From contig NZ_LOIC01000061.1 of assembly GCF_001684335.1 (NCBI RefSeq), positions 171,961 through 235,960 of the forward strand: a DNA stretch of 64,000 nucleotides. Direction: 5' to 3'. Positions 21,691-32,869 of the stretch are shown piece after piece (position 1 is the first letter of the stretch; each line of letters begins with the position of its first letter). This DNA is from Photorhabdus namnaonensis. Its GTDB lineage: Bacteria > Pseudomonadota > Gammaproteobacteria > Enterobacterales > Enterobacteriaceae. The notes beneath the pieces are model-generated. The model was not told the DNA's origin and did not search any database. It saw nothing but the letters and a program-made list of their open reading frames with translations. Made by a program: the position numbers and the translations under genes.

Positions 21691-21967
21691 AACAAGAAAA
21701 GTTGCTGATATGTGATTTTAATCGCTTAAATTTGCGTAGTGTTTCGCATTAATGAGCTAACAAATAGCTACAGGCTTTCTTTTTTGTTTTGGTTTGTTGT
21801 AAGTTTCTCGTAGTTTTGAGGTTGTACTGTTTTGTTTGCGAGAATTTTACATTCAGCTAAGAGGGATCATGAAAACGGTAATTCTTTATTTGTGCAATCT
21901 GTTAAATTAAACGGAAAATGTATTGAATATAATAAGACTTTATCTTACGGAAATCTGAATTGAGGAA

Positions 21968-22624
21968 ATGATGAAAAAATTGATTCTTTGTAGTGCTGTG
22001 GGGAGCGCTATGGCTTTTGCTTTGGCGGGATGTAAAACGGAACTTAGTACTTCGGTATCTATTAACCAGTTGTTATCTGAGCAAGTTAAAACAGTGACAT
22101 CTGATTTGTTGGTTGAAGTCAGTGCTTGTGGTGATTATAAAGATTCCAGACAACCATCAAAATCTTTGTTAGACGCTCAGGAAAAAGTACCCGCTATTTT
22201 CGCCAATGTGGAATACGTGGAATGTTTTAGAAAAAATATGGATTCGTTTGCTCACTTTAAAGTTCCTGTGAGTGTAGGAAATTCAAGTATAACGGGTTCT
22301 ACTCAGGGTATTCATCTTTACGGTGATGGTGCAGATATCTTGGTGATAAGCGTACCAAAAGAGGTGAAGAAGAAAATTAGCCAGATAGATAGTTCAATGG
22401 CATCAAAGACCAAAATCTCAATTAATATTAAGAATGATACAGATAAGGTTTTAAAAATGACGGGCTTATCCGCATTTCTTAATGATAAAGAGCCGATGGT
22501 GATATCGAATTTTAGTTTGAAAGTAGGCAGTGAAATAAAACTTACTTTGTCTAATGTCTCTGTGGCGTCTGCATTGGATGAACGTTTTGATTTTACCCCT
22601 GTGCTTATGGCAATATCTGAGTAA
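21968..22624 (+). CDS. Putative lipoprotein, function unknown
   Basis: A 218-residue protein with a lipoprotein signal sequence: lysines at residues 3-4, a hydrophobic core and the lipobox LAGC, so the lipidated cysteine would be Cys22. The rest is predicted soluble and beta-rich, with no catalytic motif I recognise. TTGAGGAA precedes the ATG at 21968. It lies between the divergent tctC and the tctDE regulators, a position normally free of genes, so it may be a carboxylate-responsive outer-membrane or sensor-associated component, or an unrelated insertion. Confidence 0.7.
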   Translation: MMKKLILCSAVGSAMAFALAGCKTELSTSVSINQLLSEQVKTVTSDLLVEVSACGDYKDSRQPSKSLLDAQEKVPAIFANVEYVECFRKNMDSFAHFKVPVSVGNSSITGSTQGIHLYGDGADILVISVPKEVKKKISQIDSSMASKTKISINIKNDTDKVLKMTGLSAFLNDKEPMVISNFSLKVGSEIKLTLSNVSVASALDERFDFTPVLMAISE

Positions 22625-22633
22625 ATGGAAAAG

Positions 22634-22703
22634 GTAATAGAAATCTATTACTTGATTTGGTATGACAAAATATCCTGTTATTGATAGCGCGGTATTTTGT
22701 CAT
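22634..22703 (+). terminator. Two tandem hairpins after the lipoprotein gene
   Basis: GTAATAG/CTATTAC (22634-22651) is followed by ATGACAAAATA/TATTTTGTCAT (22662-22703), both perfect stems. They separate the lipoprotein gene from tctD. The U-tracts are weak. Confidence 0.5.
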
Positions 22704-22821
22704 GAAAATGGAATTGAGTCAGTGTCTGACTATTTTTCAGGAAAATAGGTATGGTGATATAAACTGAAAATATAGTTATGTTTGTAATTATATTTATATG
22801 AATCGGTTAGATATTTAAAAT

Positions 22822-23499
22822 ATGCGCTTACTGTTAGTGGAAGACCACCCGGAATTATTGCACTGGTTGCAAAAAGCATTGAGTAGTGCGGGGTTTGCTG
22901 TAGATGTCGCGAATGATGGCATCATCGCTGATCAATTATTGCAGACAGAAAGCTATGCATTGTTGATTTTAGATGTTTCTTTGCCGAGGCTGGATGGCCT
23001 TTCATTGTTGATTCGTTTGCGTAAACGTGGGCAAAATTTGCCGGTATTATTATTAACGGCGAAGACTGATGTTTCTGAGCGAGTGAAAGGGCTTAATTCT
23101 GGTGCTGATGATTATCTGACGAAACCTTTTGATTTACAGGAATTGGAGGCACGTATCCGGGCATTACTTCGGCGTAGTGCAAATGTGTTACAGGAAACGC
23201 TGACATTCGGCTCCCTTGTTTATCAGGATGATGGTTACTTTGTCCTGAACGATGAGCCATTGGCTTTGACGCCACGGGAACTTTCGGTTTTGACAACATT
23301 GTTCCATCGTCGAGGGAGGCCAGTTTCTAAACAACAGCTATTTGAACAGGTATTTGCATTGTTAGATGAAGCAAACCCACAAAGTATTGAACTTTATGTA
23401 CACCGGATTCGGAAAAAATTGTCAGGCAGTAATGTGGGGATCAGTACATTACGGGGGTTAGGTTATCGTCTGGAGCGCCAGAAAGATGAGATGGTTTAA
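22822..23499 (+). CDS. tctD: Two-component response regulator TctD
   Basis: An OmpR-family regulator of 225 residues. The receiver domain has acidic residues in VEDHP, the phosphoacceptor Asp51 (LLILDVSLPRLDG) and the conserved lysine in YLTKPFDLQELEARI. The C-terminal winged-helix domain ends RIRKKLSGSNVGISTLRGLG-Y. Its kinase tctE overlaps by 14 bp, giving translational coupling, and the tctCBA operon it probably controls lies divergently upstream. Confidence 0.92.
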   Translation: MRLLLVEDHPELLHWLQKALSSAGFAVDVANDGIIADQLLQTESYALLILDVSLPRLDGLSLLIRLRKRGQNLPVLLLTAKTDVSERVKGLNSGADDYLTKPFDLQELEARIRALLRRSANVLQETLTFGSLVYQDDGYFVLNDEPLALTPRELSVLTTLFHRRGRPVSKQQLFEQVFALLDEANPQSIELYVHRIRKKLSGSNVGISTLRGLGYRLERQKDEMV

Positions 23500-24907
23500 A
23501 GTACCGAACTCTTTGTTTCACCAGTTACTCTTGTTTTTTGGCGTTCCGCTATTTTTGTTGGGTTGTTTATCGGTTTGCACTCTTTATTTCAGTGCTGAGA
23601 ATGCGGCGACATTGGCTTATGACCGTACTTTATTGGCATCGGCTCGAACTGTGGCAGAACGGCTGGCTGTCCAGAATAATCAATTGATTGTCGATGTACC
23701 TTATGTTGTTCTGGATAGTTTTGAGCGAAATATGAATGATAGGTTGTTTTATCAGGTGTTATCTCCTGAAGGGAAAACCATTTCTGGTTATGATGATTTG
23801 CCTTTAATACCTAAAGATACGCTTCGCTCCAATTTATACACTGCTCTGGTTTATTTCTATGATGCTGAATATCACGGCCATCCTATTAGAGTTGCCGCTC
23901 TTTATCAGCCAATTAATGAAGGAGGGATGATGGGAATGGCGTTGATACTGGTCGCCGAAACAGTGGCTTCCCGACATTATCTTGCACAACAATTATTAAT
24001 ATCATCTTTGATGAGTCAAGGAACAGTGGTTGGTTTGACTCTGATTCTGGCTTACTTTCTGTTGAAACAGTTACTTAAACCATTGCATAAACTTTCTGGC
24101 GTCATGGTCCGTCGTCCCGCTAATGATCTCACCCCATTACCGGATATGTTGCCTTGGTCAGAGCTTTCCCCATTATTATATGCATTTAATCGTTATATAG
24201 AGCGACTGAAACTGATGGTGAGCCGACAGGAGAGGTTCAGCGCGGATGCTTCCCATCAACTCAGAACGCCATTAACGGTATTAAAAACTCAAGTAGCGGT
24301 AGCGCTTGCCAGCGAAGATCCCATGCAATGGAAAGAAAGTTTACAGGCCATTAATAGTACATTGGATAATACTATCTCTCTGACGGATCGTTTATTACAA
24401 CTCTCTCGTTTGAAAGCGCATGAAAAGGAGGCCGTGAGGGATTATAAGCCAGTCAATTTGGTTGAATTGTTGCAACAGGCGTGTTTTTCTCGTTTGCAAC
24501 AGGCTGAAAGTAAACATATTGATTTGGGTTATGAAGGAGAAAACGCGCAATGGATCAAGGGGGAACCTGTATTACTGACAGAGATGTGCGCTAACTTATT
24601 GGACAATGCGATTAAATATACGCCGGAAGGTGGCATTGTCACGGCTAGAGTGATTCTCAGCCCTTGTAAAGCATACTGTTATTTGGAAGTGGATGACAGT
24701 GGGCCGGGGATTGCTAAAGAGGAAGTCAATTTGTCTCTGATGGCTTTTAATCGTCTTGATAATGCCGCTGGTCATGATGGAGCAGGGCTGGGATTAGCTT
24801 TGGTCAAAGATATTAGTATTTATCATGGCGCTCATCTCCAATTATTGCCCAGTGAAATACTGGGCGGTTTATTGGTTAGAATTCCTTTTAGGCTTTCTGA
24901 CGATTAA
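23486..24907 (+). CDS. tctE: Two-component sensor histidine kinase TctE
   Basis: A 473-residue inner-membrane kinase. Two transmembrane segments (about residues 13-32 and 170-192) flank a periplasmic sensor domain. The H-box is DASHQLRTPLTVL with His257, followed by the N-box (LLDNAIKYTPEGG) and a G-box (GAGLGLALVKDI). It should phosphorylate TctD in response to external tricarboxylates. Its last 20 bp overlap the convergent DMT transporter gene. Confidence 0.92.
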   Translation: MRWFKVPNSLFHQLLLFFGVPLFLLGCLSVCTLYFSAENAATLAYDRTLLASARTVAERLAVQNNQLIVDVPYVVLDSFERNMNDRLFYQVLSPEGKTISGYDDLPLIPKDTLRSNLYTALVYFYDAEYHGHPIRVAALYQPINEGGMMGMALILVAETVASRHYLAQQLLISSLMSQGTVVGLTLILAYFLLKQLLKPLHKLSGVMVRRPANDLTPLPDMLPWSELSPLLYAFNRYIERLKLMVSRQERFSADASHQLRTPLTVLKTQVAVALASEDPMQWKESLQAINSTLDNTISLTDRLLQLSRLKAHEKEAVRDYKPVNLVELLQQACFSRLQQAESKHIDLGYEGENAQWIKGEPVLLTEMCANLLDNAIKYTPEGGIVTARVILSPCKAYCYLEVDDSGPGIAKEEVNLSLMAFNRLDNAAGHDGAGLGLALVKDISIYHGAHLQLLPSEILGGLLVRIPFRLSDD

Positions 24908-25817
24908 TTTCCTGAGATTTTTCTGTCTTACGTCCAATAAGAGGAGTACGTAGTTGCTGTGCCAGCATAACGCCCAATAACGTTATACCTCCGCCAATTA
25001 GGTGGTAACTGTGCATCTCTTCATGCAGAACCAGAATAGCGATAGTTGCGGTAAATACCGGAGCCAGATTCATAAATATGGAAGCAGTATTAGCGCCAAG
25101 CTTTATAACACCTTGTATCCATAAGTAGGGAGCGAGAATTGAGGCCGGAATACCAGCGAATAGGACTAACGAAATATTGTTGGTGTTTAGTTGAACATCT
25201 TTTGCTAACAAAAAATTGGGCAGTAATAACAGGACGCCAAAAGCGATTTGCACATACAGAGATTGCCAGTTAGGTAATGGAATAGACCAACGTTTGGTTA
25301 ATACGCCATAGAGTGCGTAGGAGATGGAAGCAATCAACATCATCAACTCTCCGCGACCTAAACCATGTTGTAGCAATAATATAGGATCACCGGCGCTAAC
25401 CAACCAGACTAAACCAAACAGGGATAAAACAGTACCGAGAGCAATACCGACAGTGGGGATAACACGTAAAACAAATATACTGATGACGACAGTTAAAAGA
25501 GGAATAAGTGAATTAAGAATTCCCATAAATGTTGCGCTGACGCTGTGTGCCGCGTAATAAGCCAGGCTTTGATAAAGCGCCATACCAAGTGAGCTAAGTA
25601 TTAAAAGTTTCCACCAGTGTTGGCAGATTGTTTTCCATTGGCGAATGACAGGTAATACAACAAAGGGGGTTAATGTGAGGAAAGCAAGGAACCAGCGGTA
25701 AAAAGAGATTGCAGCCGGATCAATAACGGTGGCAGAGGCTTTACTCACCACAGCATTAATTGACCAAATCAAGACTGCCAGAAGTGGAAAAATCATATTC
25801 ATATAAGTGAATCGCAT
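24888..25817 (-). CDS. EamA/DMT-superfamily transporter
   Basis: A 309-residue membrane protein with about ten helices made of two EamA repeats; the first begins LAVLIWSINAVVSKASATVI and the second is SYALYGVLTKRWS onward. DMT transporters usually export amino acids or metabolites; no substrate can be assigned. It is transcribed divergently from the AraC-family regulator next door, which is the likely controller. The gene ends inside the 3' end of tctE (20-bp convergent overlap). Confidence 0.85.
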   Translation of the reverse strand: MRFTYMNMIFPLLAVLIWSINAVVSKASATVIDPAAISFYRWFLAFLTLTPFVVLPVIRQWKTICQHWWKLLILSSLGMALYQSLAYYAAHSVSATFMGILNSLIPLLTVVISIFVLRVIPTVGIALGTVLSLFGLVWLVSAGDPILLLQHGLGRGELMMLIASISYALYGVLTKRWSIPLPNWQSLYVQIAFGVLLLLPNFLLAKDVQLNTNNISLVLFAGIPASILAPYLWIQGVIKLGANTASIFMNLAPVFTATIAILVLHEEMHSYHLIGGGITLLGVMLAQQLRTPLIGRKTEKSQEINRQKA

Positions 25818-25904
25818 TGAGATAAAAATGAAGGTTCAGTCTAAAGATGTCTGGTTTATTATATATAACGATAATCAGACAATAGATAAGGCAATTAAGA
25901 CAAT

Positions 25905-26678
25905 ATGACAGAAAAGCTGAATGAACCTGTAGATGTCATGGCTATTCCTGCGAGTATCTCTTTTCGTAACGAATTATTCAGTGCGAATACAGAATGTTTA
26001 CGTCATGTCCATTCATTTGGGCAACTTATTTATGTCGTTTGTGGCGTAATGGCAATGAGTGTTGGGGAACAACATTTTTTGGCTCCACCACAATTTTGTG
26101 TCTGGATACCGGAAGGAATAGAACATTCGGGTTATAGCAAAAAGGCCATGCGATTTAGGGCAATAGATATCTCTCCTCGGTGGGGAAAATTATTACCAGA
26201 GCAACCTTGTATTATCCGGCTAAGTCCAATATTCAATATCATTATGGCTGATTGTTTTGAACGTGGCTTGAAGGTGCCGGAAACAGAGCAGGATTTGCGG
26301 TTAGCTCAGGTGCTGATTGATCAATTGGTCCAGTCTCCTGTGCAATATACCTATCTGCCTTCATCTAAAGATAAACTTTTGGCGCCGATATTACAGGAAC
26401 TTGAACATAATCCTGCTGATAATAGATCATTAGCACAATGGGCAAAACGGTGTTATACCTCGGAACGTACGTTGTCACGGCGTTGCCGACAAGAATTGGG
26501 AATGTCATTTCGTGAGTGGCGGCAACGGTTACGGTTTTTGCATGCTATTTCCTTATTGGAACAAGGGAAAACAGTGAATGAAGTCGCTTTTGATGTGGGT
26601 TATAGCTCATCTTCTGCTTTTATTGCAGTGTTTCAGCAATTGGCGGGTACGACACCGGACCGTTTCAGGAAAAGTTAA
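25905..26678 (+). CDS. AraC-family transcriptional regulator with N-terminal cupin
   Basis: A 257-residue protein. An N-terminal cupin-like sensor domain (RHVHSFGQLIYVVCG, then FCVWIPEGIEHSGY) is followed by two helix-turn-helix motifs (SLAQWAKRCYTSERTLSRRC and VNEVAFDVGYSSSSAFIAVF). The architecture matches enteric YidL/NimR-type regulators of neighbouring efflux genes. It is divergent from the DMT transporter with an 87-bp shared spacer, supporting local control. The ligand is unknown. Confidence 0.87.
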   Translation: MTEKLNEPVDVMAIPASISFRNELFSANTECLRHVHSFGQLIYVVCGVMAMSVGEQHFLAPPQFCVWIPEGIEHSGYSKKAMRFRAIDISPRWGKLLPEQPCIIRLSPIFNIIMADCFERGLKVPETEQDLRLAQVLIDQLVQSPVQYTYLPSSKDKLLAPILQELEHNPADNRSLAQWAKRCYTSERTLSRRCRQELGMSFREWRQRLRFLHAISLLEQGKTVNEVAFDVGYSSSSAFIAVFQQLAGTTPDRFRKS

Positions 26679-26767
26679 TAATAAAAGAAACCGTTATTAT
26701 GGGTTTTGTTATGATTAAATGGCAGAATAGTTAGCTACGTCCGTTTTACGCCACAGGATGGAATTAA

Positions 26768-27895
26768 GTGAAGATTCTGGTTGATGAAAATATGCCTTAT
26801 GCTGAACAACTATTTCAGCCATTGGGGGATGTGCAAGCTATTCCGGGGCGTCCGGTGCCGAAAGGTGTACTAGATAATGCGGACGCATTTATGGTTCGCT
26901 CGGTGACTAAGGTCAATGAGGAATTATTGAAAAGTAGCACAATAAAATTTATCGGCACGGCTACCGCAGGGACTGACCATGTGGATCAGTCGTGGTTATC
27001 GCAGGCAGGAATTGGGTTTTCAGCGGCGCCGGGATGTAATGCCATTGCTGTGGTTGAATACGTTTTCTCTGCATTAATGTTGCTGGCTGAACGTGATAGT
27101 TTTGAGCTTAAAGATAAAGTTGTCGGAATTATTGGTGTCGGTAATGTCGGCAGTAGACTGGCGGAACGGTTAGCTGTTCTTGGTGTGCGGACACTTTTAT
27201 GTGATCCGCCAAGAGCTGCCAGAGGGGATGTTGGTGACTTTTGGCCGTTGGAGAAACTGGTTAAAGAGGCGGATATTCTGACATTCCACACGCCATTGAA
27301 TACATCGGGTCCATATAAAACCCACCATTTAGTGGATGCTGAATTATTGTCAGCTTTGCCGGATAATTGCATATTGATTAACGCCAGCCGCGGCGAGGTT
27401 GTCAATAATCAAGCATTGCTTACCGAGTTAAAACGCGGCAAGAAACTCAGTGTTGTTCTGGATGTTTGGGAGCCGGAGCCTGATTTATCCCTGCCATTAC
27501 TGAAATTAGTTGATATTGGTACACCGCATATCGCAGGTTATACCCTCGAAGGTAAAGCGCGTGGTACTACACAGGTATTTGAAGCTTACTGCGGATTCCT
27601 CGGTCACCCTCGCAAAGTGGCTTTATCTGATCTATTGCCGGAACCGGATTTCAGCCGGGTTACCCTGCATGGAAATGTGACTCAAAGCACACTGAAGCGG
27701 TTGATGCATTTAGTGTATGATGTGCGCCGCGATGATATGCCATTACGGCAAGCGGCCGGTCAAAAAGGGCAATTTGATTATCTGCGCAAGAACTATTTAG
27801 AACGCCGGGAATGGTCATCCCTGACTGTGTGTTGTGATAACAGAGAGAGTGCTGAATTGTTAGCCGCTCTTGGTTTCAGCACAGAACTGATTTAA
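26768..27895 (+). CDS. pdxB: Erythronate-4-phosphate dehydrogenase
   Basis: Second step of the DXP-dependent pyridoxal-phosphate pathway. It has 375 residues and begins [16 protein letters not shown]. The Rossmann loop is [18 protein letters not shown] and the catalytic histidine lies in [17 protein letters not shown]. The start is GTG at 26768 with GGAATTAAG upstream. usg follows after 51 bp, as in E. coli, where flk precedes pdxB; flk is not found here. Confidence 0.96.
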   Translation: MKILVDENMPYAEQLFQPLGDVQAIPGRPVPKGVLDNADAFMVRSVTKVNEELLKSSTIKFIGTATAGTDHVDQSWLSQAGIGFSAAPGCNAIAVVEYVFSALMLLAERDSFELKDKVVGIIGVGNVGSRLAERLAVLGVRTLLCDPPRAARGDVGDFWPLEKLVKEADILTFHTPLNTSGPYKTHHLVDAELLSALPDNCILINASRGEVVNNQALLTELKRGKKLSVVLDVWEPEPDLSLPLLKLVDIGTPHIAGYTLEGKARGTTQVFEAYCGFLGHPRKVALSDLLPEPDFSRVTLHGNVTQSTLKRLMHLVYDVRRDDMPLRQAAGQKGQFDYLRKNYLERREWSSLTVCCDNRESAELLAALGFSTELI

Positions 27896-27946
27896 TTCGT
27901 GTAGAAATATATCTGCATGTCAGAAATATAGATGGAGAAAACCAAC

Positions 27947-28957
27947 ATGTCAGAAGGTTGGAATATTGCCCTGTTGGGTGCGACAGGGGCAGTAGGTGAA
28001 GCGATATTGGCGTTATTACAAGAGCGTCAGTTTCCCGTTGGTGAATTGTATCCTCTCGCCAGTGAGCGCAGTGCCGGTGAAAGCCTGCGTTTTAATGGTA
28101 AAAATTTTTTTGTTGGCGATGCCGCTGATTTTGACTGGTCACAGGTACAACTCGCTTTTTTCGTGGCTGGATTAGAAGCCACGGCACGATATGTTGAAAA
28201 AGCGACAGAAGAAGGTTGTCTGGTGATTGATAGCAGTGGGTTGTTTGCTATGGAACCGGATGTACCTTTAGTTGTTCCGGGTGTTAACCCTCATGCATTG
28301 GCGGATTATCGCAATCGTAATATTATCGCTTTGGCGGATAATATGACCAGTCAGGTACTGACAGCCATTAAACCGCTGGTGGATACTGCTGGAATTGCAC
28401 GTTTGCATTTGACTAATCTGTTCTCTGTTTCCGTTCATGGCAAGGCGGCGGTTGATGAATTAGCCGGGCAGAGCGCTCGTTTACTTAACGGCATCCCACC
28501 GGAGCCAGGCCGTTTCAGTAAACAACTGGCATTTAATCTCTTGCCGTTGCCAACAGATGTTGAAGGTTCTGTGAGTGAAGAGCGTCGCCTTGTGGATCAA
28601 ATACGCAAAGTTTTACAGGATGAGGGACTACCCATTTCAGTGAGTTGCGTTCAGTCTTCTGTTTTTTATGGTAATGCTCAGGTCGTTCATTTGGAAACCT
28701 TGCGTCCGGTCGGAGTGGAAGAAGCTCGAGAAGAATTAGAGCGGATGGTTGATATTAACGTTGCAGATGAAGGCGATTATCCGACGCCGGTGACAGAAGC
28801 ATCAGGTAATGATGCGCTGAGTATTGGTTGTCTGCGCCATGATTATGGTATGCCGGAAGTATTACAATTCTGGTCTGTGGCCGACAACATCCGATTTGGT
28901 GGTGCATTAATGGCTGTTGAGATAGCGGAAAAACTGATTCAGGAGCAATTTTACTGA
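27947..28957 (+). CDS. usg: Usg protein, aspartate-semialdehyde-dehydrogenase-like
   Basis: A 336-residue paralogue of aspartate-semialdehyde dehydrogenase with the N-terminal NAD(P) loop [14 protein letters not shown]. The active-site cysteine expected of true Asd enzymes appears to be missing: the region reads [12 protein letters not shown]. This fits the known lack of Asd activity of Usg. The start is ATG at 27947 (MSEGWNIAL), with GGAG upstream. Its stop overlaps the truA start by one base. Function unknown. Confidence 0.92.
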   Translation: MSEGWNIALLGATGAVGEAILALLQERQFPVGELYPLASERSAGESLRFNGKNFFVGDAADFDWSQVQLAFFVAGLEATARYVEKATEEGCLVIDSSGLFAMEPDVPLVVPGVNPHALADYRNRNIIALADNMTSQVLTAIKPLVDTAGIARLHLTNLFSVSVHGKAAVDELAGQSARLLNGIPPEPGRFSKQLAFNLLPLPTDVEGSVSEERRLVDQIRKVLQDEGLPISVSCVQSSVFYGNAQVVHLETLRPVGVEEAREELERMVDINVADEGDYPTPVTEASGNDALSIGCLRHDYGMPEVLQFWSVADNIRFGGALMAVEIAEKLIQEQFY

Positions 28958-29793
28958 TGTTCGGTACAGAACAAACGGAATCTGTGCCAGGTTCAAAAAT
29001 GAAAATTGCATTGGGCATTGAGTACGATGGCAGCCGATATTATGGCTGGCAACGTCAGCAAGAAGTGAAAAGTGTTCAAGGATGCCTTGAGGAAGCATTA
29101 TCAAAAGTCGCCGATGAATCTGTATCAGTATTTTGTGCTGGTCGGACCGATGCTGGAGTACATGCGACAGGGCAAGTTGTGCATTTTGAAACGGCTGTTC
29201 AGCGCAAGGATGCCGCATGGACAATGGGTGTGAACGTACACTTACCGCCGGATATTGCTGTTCGTTGGGTAAAAACCGTGGATGAGAGTTTCCATGCCCG
29301 TTTTAGTGCGACTGCCCGACGATACCGTTACATTATTTTTAATCATCGTTACCGTCCGGCAGTGCTGGCCAATGGCGTGACCCATTTTCACTATCCACTG
29401 GATGAAAAGCGGATGCATCAGGCAGCGCAATGTTTGTTAGGGGAAAATGATTTTACCTCTTTCCGTGCAGTGCAATGCCAATCTAAAACACCTTGGCGTA
29501 ATGTAATGCACATTAATGTCAACCGTTATGGGCATTATGTTGTCATAGATATTAAAGCCAATGCTTTTGTACATCATATGGTGCGTAATATAGCCGGTAG
29601 CCTGATGGAAATTGGTTGTGGGAATCAGGATATTAACTGGATGGCCCAGTTGCTTGCTTTAAAAGACCGGACGAAAGCCGCTGCGACGGCAAAAGCGGCA
29701 GGGTTGTATTTGGTTGCGGTTGATTATCCGGCGCAATTTGATTTGCCTGGCGCTGCTATGGGACCTCTGTTTTTGGCAGATGATCTGATTTAA
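28957..29793 (+). CDS. truA: tRNA pseudouridine(38-40) synthase
   Basis: Makes pseudouridine at positions 38-40 of tRNA anticodon stems. The catalytic aspartate is in [20 protein letters not shown]. The 278-residue product carries [16 protein letters not shown] and [20 protein letters not shown], standard for TruA. It begins in the ATG that overlaps the usg stop, with the downstream ATG at residue 15 ([11 protein letters not shown]) as a possible alternative start. Confidence 0.96.
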   Translation: MFGTEQTESVPGSKMKIALGIEYDGSRYYGWQRQQEVKSVQGCLEEALSKVADESVSVFCAGRTDAGVHATGQVVHFETAVQRKDAAWTMGVNVHLPPDIAVRWVKTVDESFHARFSATARRYRYIIFNHRYRPAVLANGVTHFHYPLDEKRMHQAAQCLLGENDFTSFRAVQCQSKTPWRNVMHINVNRYGHYVVIDIKANAFVHHMVRNIAGSLMEIGCGNQDINWMAQLLALKDRTKAAATAKAAGLYLVAVDYPAQFDLPGAAMGPLFLADDLI

Positions 29794-29840
29794 CATTTGT
29801 TAGTTGCCGACACGGATGTTTTGGCATCGCGGGGAATATG

Positions 29841-30530
29841 ATGGAATTTCTGACTCATTTTGTTGATTTTGCTAAATTTATTATTGATTTCATTCTCCAT
29901 ATTGACATTCATTTAGCCGAACTGGTCGCACGATATGGTCATTGGGTGTATGGCATTCTGTTTCTGATTTTATTTTGTGAAACAGGATTAGTGATTACGC
30001 CGTTTCTGCCGGGAGATTCGCTGTTATTTGTCGCCGGTGCTTTAGCGGCTTTGGACTCAAATGATCTGAATGTACATCTCATGGTGGTGTTGATGATTAT
30101 TGCGGCTGTTATTGGCGATGCTGTGAACTATGCTATTGGTCGCATTTTTGGCGAAAGATTATTTATTAATCCAAATTCAAAAATTTTCCGTCGCAGTTAT
30201 TTAGATAAAACACATGAGTTTTATGAAAAACATGGTGGGAAGGCAATTATTTTGGCGAGATTTGTACCGATTATCAGAACATTCGCACCATTTGTTGCAG
30301 GTATGGGGAAAATGTCTTATCGTCGTTTTGCTGCTTATAACGTGATTGGCGCACTAGTTTGGGTACTGTTATTCACCTATTCTGGTTATATATTCGGTGA
30401 TATGCCAATGGTACAACAGAATTTGAAACTGTTGATTGTCGCTATCATCTTTATCTCAATCCTGCCCGGAGTGATTGAAATTTGGCGTCATCGTCGTGCG
30501 GTGATGAAGCAGAATAGTGATAACCGGTAA
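29841..30530 (+). CDS. dedA: DedA family membrane protein
   Basis: An inner-membrane protein of the DedA/SNARE-associated family, implicated in undecaprenyl-phosphate or phospholipid flipping and membrane energetics. It has about 229 residues with the signatures [34 protein letters not shown] and [18 protein letters not shown]. The start is one of two adjacent ATGs (29838 or 29841) after GGGGAAT. It lies between truA and accD as in E. coli. Confidence 0.95.
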   Translation: MEFLTHFVDFAKFIIDFILHIDIHLAELVARYGHWVYGILFLILFCETGLVITPFLPGDSLLFVAGALAALDSNDLNVHLMVVLMIIAAVIGDAVNYAIGRIFGERLFINPNSKIFRRSYLDKTHEFYEKHGGKAIILARFVPIIRTFAPFVAGMGKMSYRRFAAYNVIGALVWVLLFTYSGYIFGDMPMVQQNLKLLIVAIIFISILPGVIEIWRHRRAVMKQNSDNR

Positions 30531-30633
30531 CAGGTTTGAGCAGTTTTTTATCCACACTGTAATAGCATTGTGGTTTAATGGCACACAAATAACAAAACTG
30601 GCATAAGCCAGATTCAGACGGAAAGATCATTCA

Positions 30634-31578
30634 ATGAGCTGGATTGAAAAAATTCTTAATAAAAGCAACATTACCCAAACTCGTAAAGCGAATATTCCAG
30701 AAGGGGTTTGGACTAAATGTGATAGTTGCAGTCAGGTGCTCTACCGTGCTGAGCTAGAGCGCAATCTTGAGGTTTGCCCTAAATGTGATCATCACATGCG
30801 TATTTCGGCGCGTACCCGATTGGCGACATTTCTTGATGAAGGAGCAACGACGGAATTAGGAGGGGAATTAGAGCCAAAAGATATTCTTAAATTCCGCGAT
30901 TCCAAAAAGTATAAAGATCGTATATCAGCGGCGCAGAAACAAACCCAAGAGAAAGATGCCCTGATCGTGATGAAAGGCACTCTGAGTGGTATGCCAGTTG
31001 TTGTTGCTGCTTTTGAATTTGCATTTATGGGCGGTTCTATGGCTTCGGTTGTTGGAGCCCGTTTTGTCCGTGCCATAGAACAAGCGTTGGCAGACAATTG
31101 TCCTCTGATTTGTTTTTCTGCCAGTGGCGGCGCTCGTATGCAAGAGGCATTGATGTCATTGATGCAGATGGCGAAAACCAGTGCCGCTTTAGCAAAAATG
31201 CAAGAACGTGGTTTGCCTTATATCTCTGTCATGACCGATCCGACAATGGGCGGTGTTTCGGCAAGTCTGGCGATGTTAGGTGATATCAATATTGCTGAAC
31301 CAAAGGCATTGATTGGTTTTGCCGGGCCAAGAGTTATTGAGCAGACTGTCCGTGAAAAATTACCGTCCGGTTTCCAGCGTAGTGAGTTTTTGCTGGAAAA
31401 GGGAGCGATTGACATGATTGTTCGTCGTCCTGAAATGCGTGACACACTTGCCAGTTTACTTTCTAAACTCACTCATCAGTCGCAGCCAGGTACTAAGCCA
31501 ATTGTTGCTGAATTTGTGGCAGAACCCGCTGATGTCGAGGCGGATATTCAAATAAACACCAATAAAGAAGATGTCTGA
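30634..31578 (+). CDS. accD: Acetyl-CoA carboxylase carboxyltransferase subunit beta
   Basis: One half of the carboxyltransferase that makes malonyl-CoA. The N-terminal zinc ribbon has Cys29, Cys32, Cys48 and Cys51 (CDSC and CPKC). The crotonase-fold domain includes [20 protein letters not shown] and [18 protein letters not shown]. The 314-residue length is slightly above that of E. coli, from an extended C-terminal tail. Its end overlaps the folC start by 8 bp. Confidence 0.97.
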   Translation: MSWIEKILNKSNITQTRKANIPEGVWTKCDSCSQVLYRAELERNLEVCPKCDHHMRISARTRLATFLDEGATTELGGELEPKDILKFRDSKKYKDRISAAQKQTQEKDALIVMKGTLSGMPVVVAAFEFAFMGGSMASVVGARFVRAIEQALADNCPLICFSASGGARMQEALMSLMQMAKTSAALAKMQERGLPYISVMTDPTMGGVSASLAMLGDINIAEPKALIGFAGPRVIEQTVREKLPSGFQRSEFLLEKGAIDMIVRRPEMRDTLASLLSKLTHQSQPGTKPIVAEFVAEPADVEADIQINTNKEDV

Positions 31579-32869
31579 CACTTTACAAATTCCTCGAGCC
31601 ACGTCGCCATTGATGACGTGGCTTTCCTATCTTGGGAACCTGCACACTAAGGCCATTGATATGGGGCTTGAGCGTGTGGGGAAGCTTGCCCAAACGTTAG
31701 AATTGGTTAATCCTGCGCCTAAGGTGATCACTGTATCCGGGACTAATGGCAAAGGAACCACCTGTTGCACGATAGAATCTATTTTGTTGGCGTCCGGGCT
31801 GAGAGTGGGTGTTTACAGCTCTCCGCATCTTGTACGTTATACCGAAAGAGTGCGTATTCAGGGGAAAGAGTTACCTGAACAGGAATTCTGTCGTGTATTT
31901 GCGGATATTGAATCTCGTCGCGGCGATATTTCACTCACTTATTTTGAATATGGCACATTGGCGGCTTTGCAACTGTTTAAACAAGCTTGTCTGGATGTGG
32001 TCATCTTAGAAGTAGGCTTAGGTGGGCGGTTGGATGCGACAAATATTGTAGATGCCGATATTGCCGCTATTACCAGCATTGCACTTGATCATATTGATTG
32101 GTTGGGGTCGGACCGCGAGCATATTGGTCGTGAGAAGGCGGGGATTTTCCGTAAAGATCATTTTGCCGTAGTGGGTGAGCCGGATATGCCATCTTCTGTG
32201 GCGGAAGTTGCGGACGAATTAGGCGCCAAGTTGTTCCGTTGCGGCGTTGATTGGCGTTTCTCTCAACAGGATAAAAACTGGCTCTGGCAGTCTGATGATA
32301 GGCTATTTAGCAATCTACCTTTGCCAAATGTTCCTCTGATGAATGCCGCGACGGCAATGGGAGTTATTTGTTGCCTGTTACGACAAGATGATAAAGTCAG
32401 CCGGGCTATTAATGAGAGCGCCATCCATCAAGGGCTGCAAAATGCACAGTTGCCGGGACGTTTCCAGATAGTTCGTGAAAATCCATTGTTGATCTTGGAC
32501 GTGGCGCATAATCCCCATGCGGCGGCTTATCTGGTACAGAAACTGGCCCAATTACCTCGCCAACCGGGTAGCAGAATCCTGGGTGTCGTGGGTATGTTAG
32601 GTGATAAAGATATTGCCGGTACACTGACTTGCCTGTCACAGCAAATAAATGAGTGGTATTGCGCTCCGTTGACTGAATTGCGTGGTGCGGACGCACAGAC
32701 ATTGGCGCAGTATCTTGAACAGCCACGGCTATTTACTGATGTGGAAAGTGCCTGGCATCAGGCGATGGTTGATGCTGATGAGCAAGATATTGTTGTCGTT
32801 TGTGGTTCATTCCACACGGTAGCGCATGTCATGGAGGCTCTGGACAGGGAGAAGGGAAGTGGCAAGTAG
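31571..32869 (+). CDS. folC: Bifunctional dihydrofolate synthase/folylpolyglutamate synthase
   Basis: Adds glutamate to dihydropteroate and extends the folate polyglutamate tail. It has 432 residues, with the nucleotide loop [12 protein letters not shown] near residue 56, [13 protein letters not shown] and [10 protein letters not shown] as family signatures. It overlaps accD upstream, and the dedD start lies inside its 3' end, so the group is translationally coupled. Confidence 0.96.
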   Translation: MSDTLQIPRATSPLMTWLSYLGNLHTKAIDMGLERVGKLAQTLELVNPAPKVITVSGTNGKGTTCCTIESILLASGLRVGVYSSPHLVRYTERVRIQGKELPEQEFCRVFADIESRRGDISLTYFEYGTLAALQLFKQACLDVVILEVGLGGRLDATNIVDADIAAITSIALDHIDWLGSDREHIGREKAGIFRKDHFAVVGEPDMPSSVAEVADELGAKLFRCGVDWRFSQQDKNWLWQSDDRLFSNLPLPNVPLMNAATAMGVICCLLRQDDKVSRAINESAIHQGLQNAQLPGRFQIVRENPLLILDVAHNPHAAAYLVQKLAQLPRQPGSRILGVVGMLGDKDIAGTLTCLSQQINEWYCAPLTELRGADAQTLAQYLEQPRLFTDVESAWHQAMVDADEQDIVVVCGSFHTVAHVMEALDREKGSGK

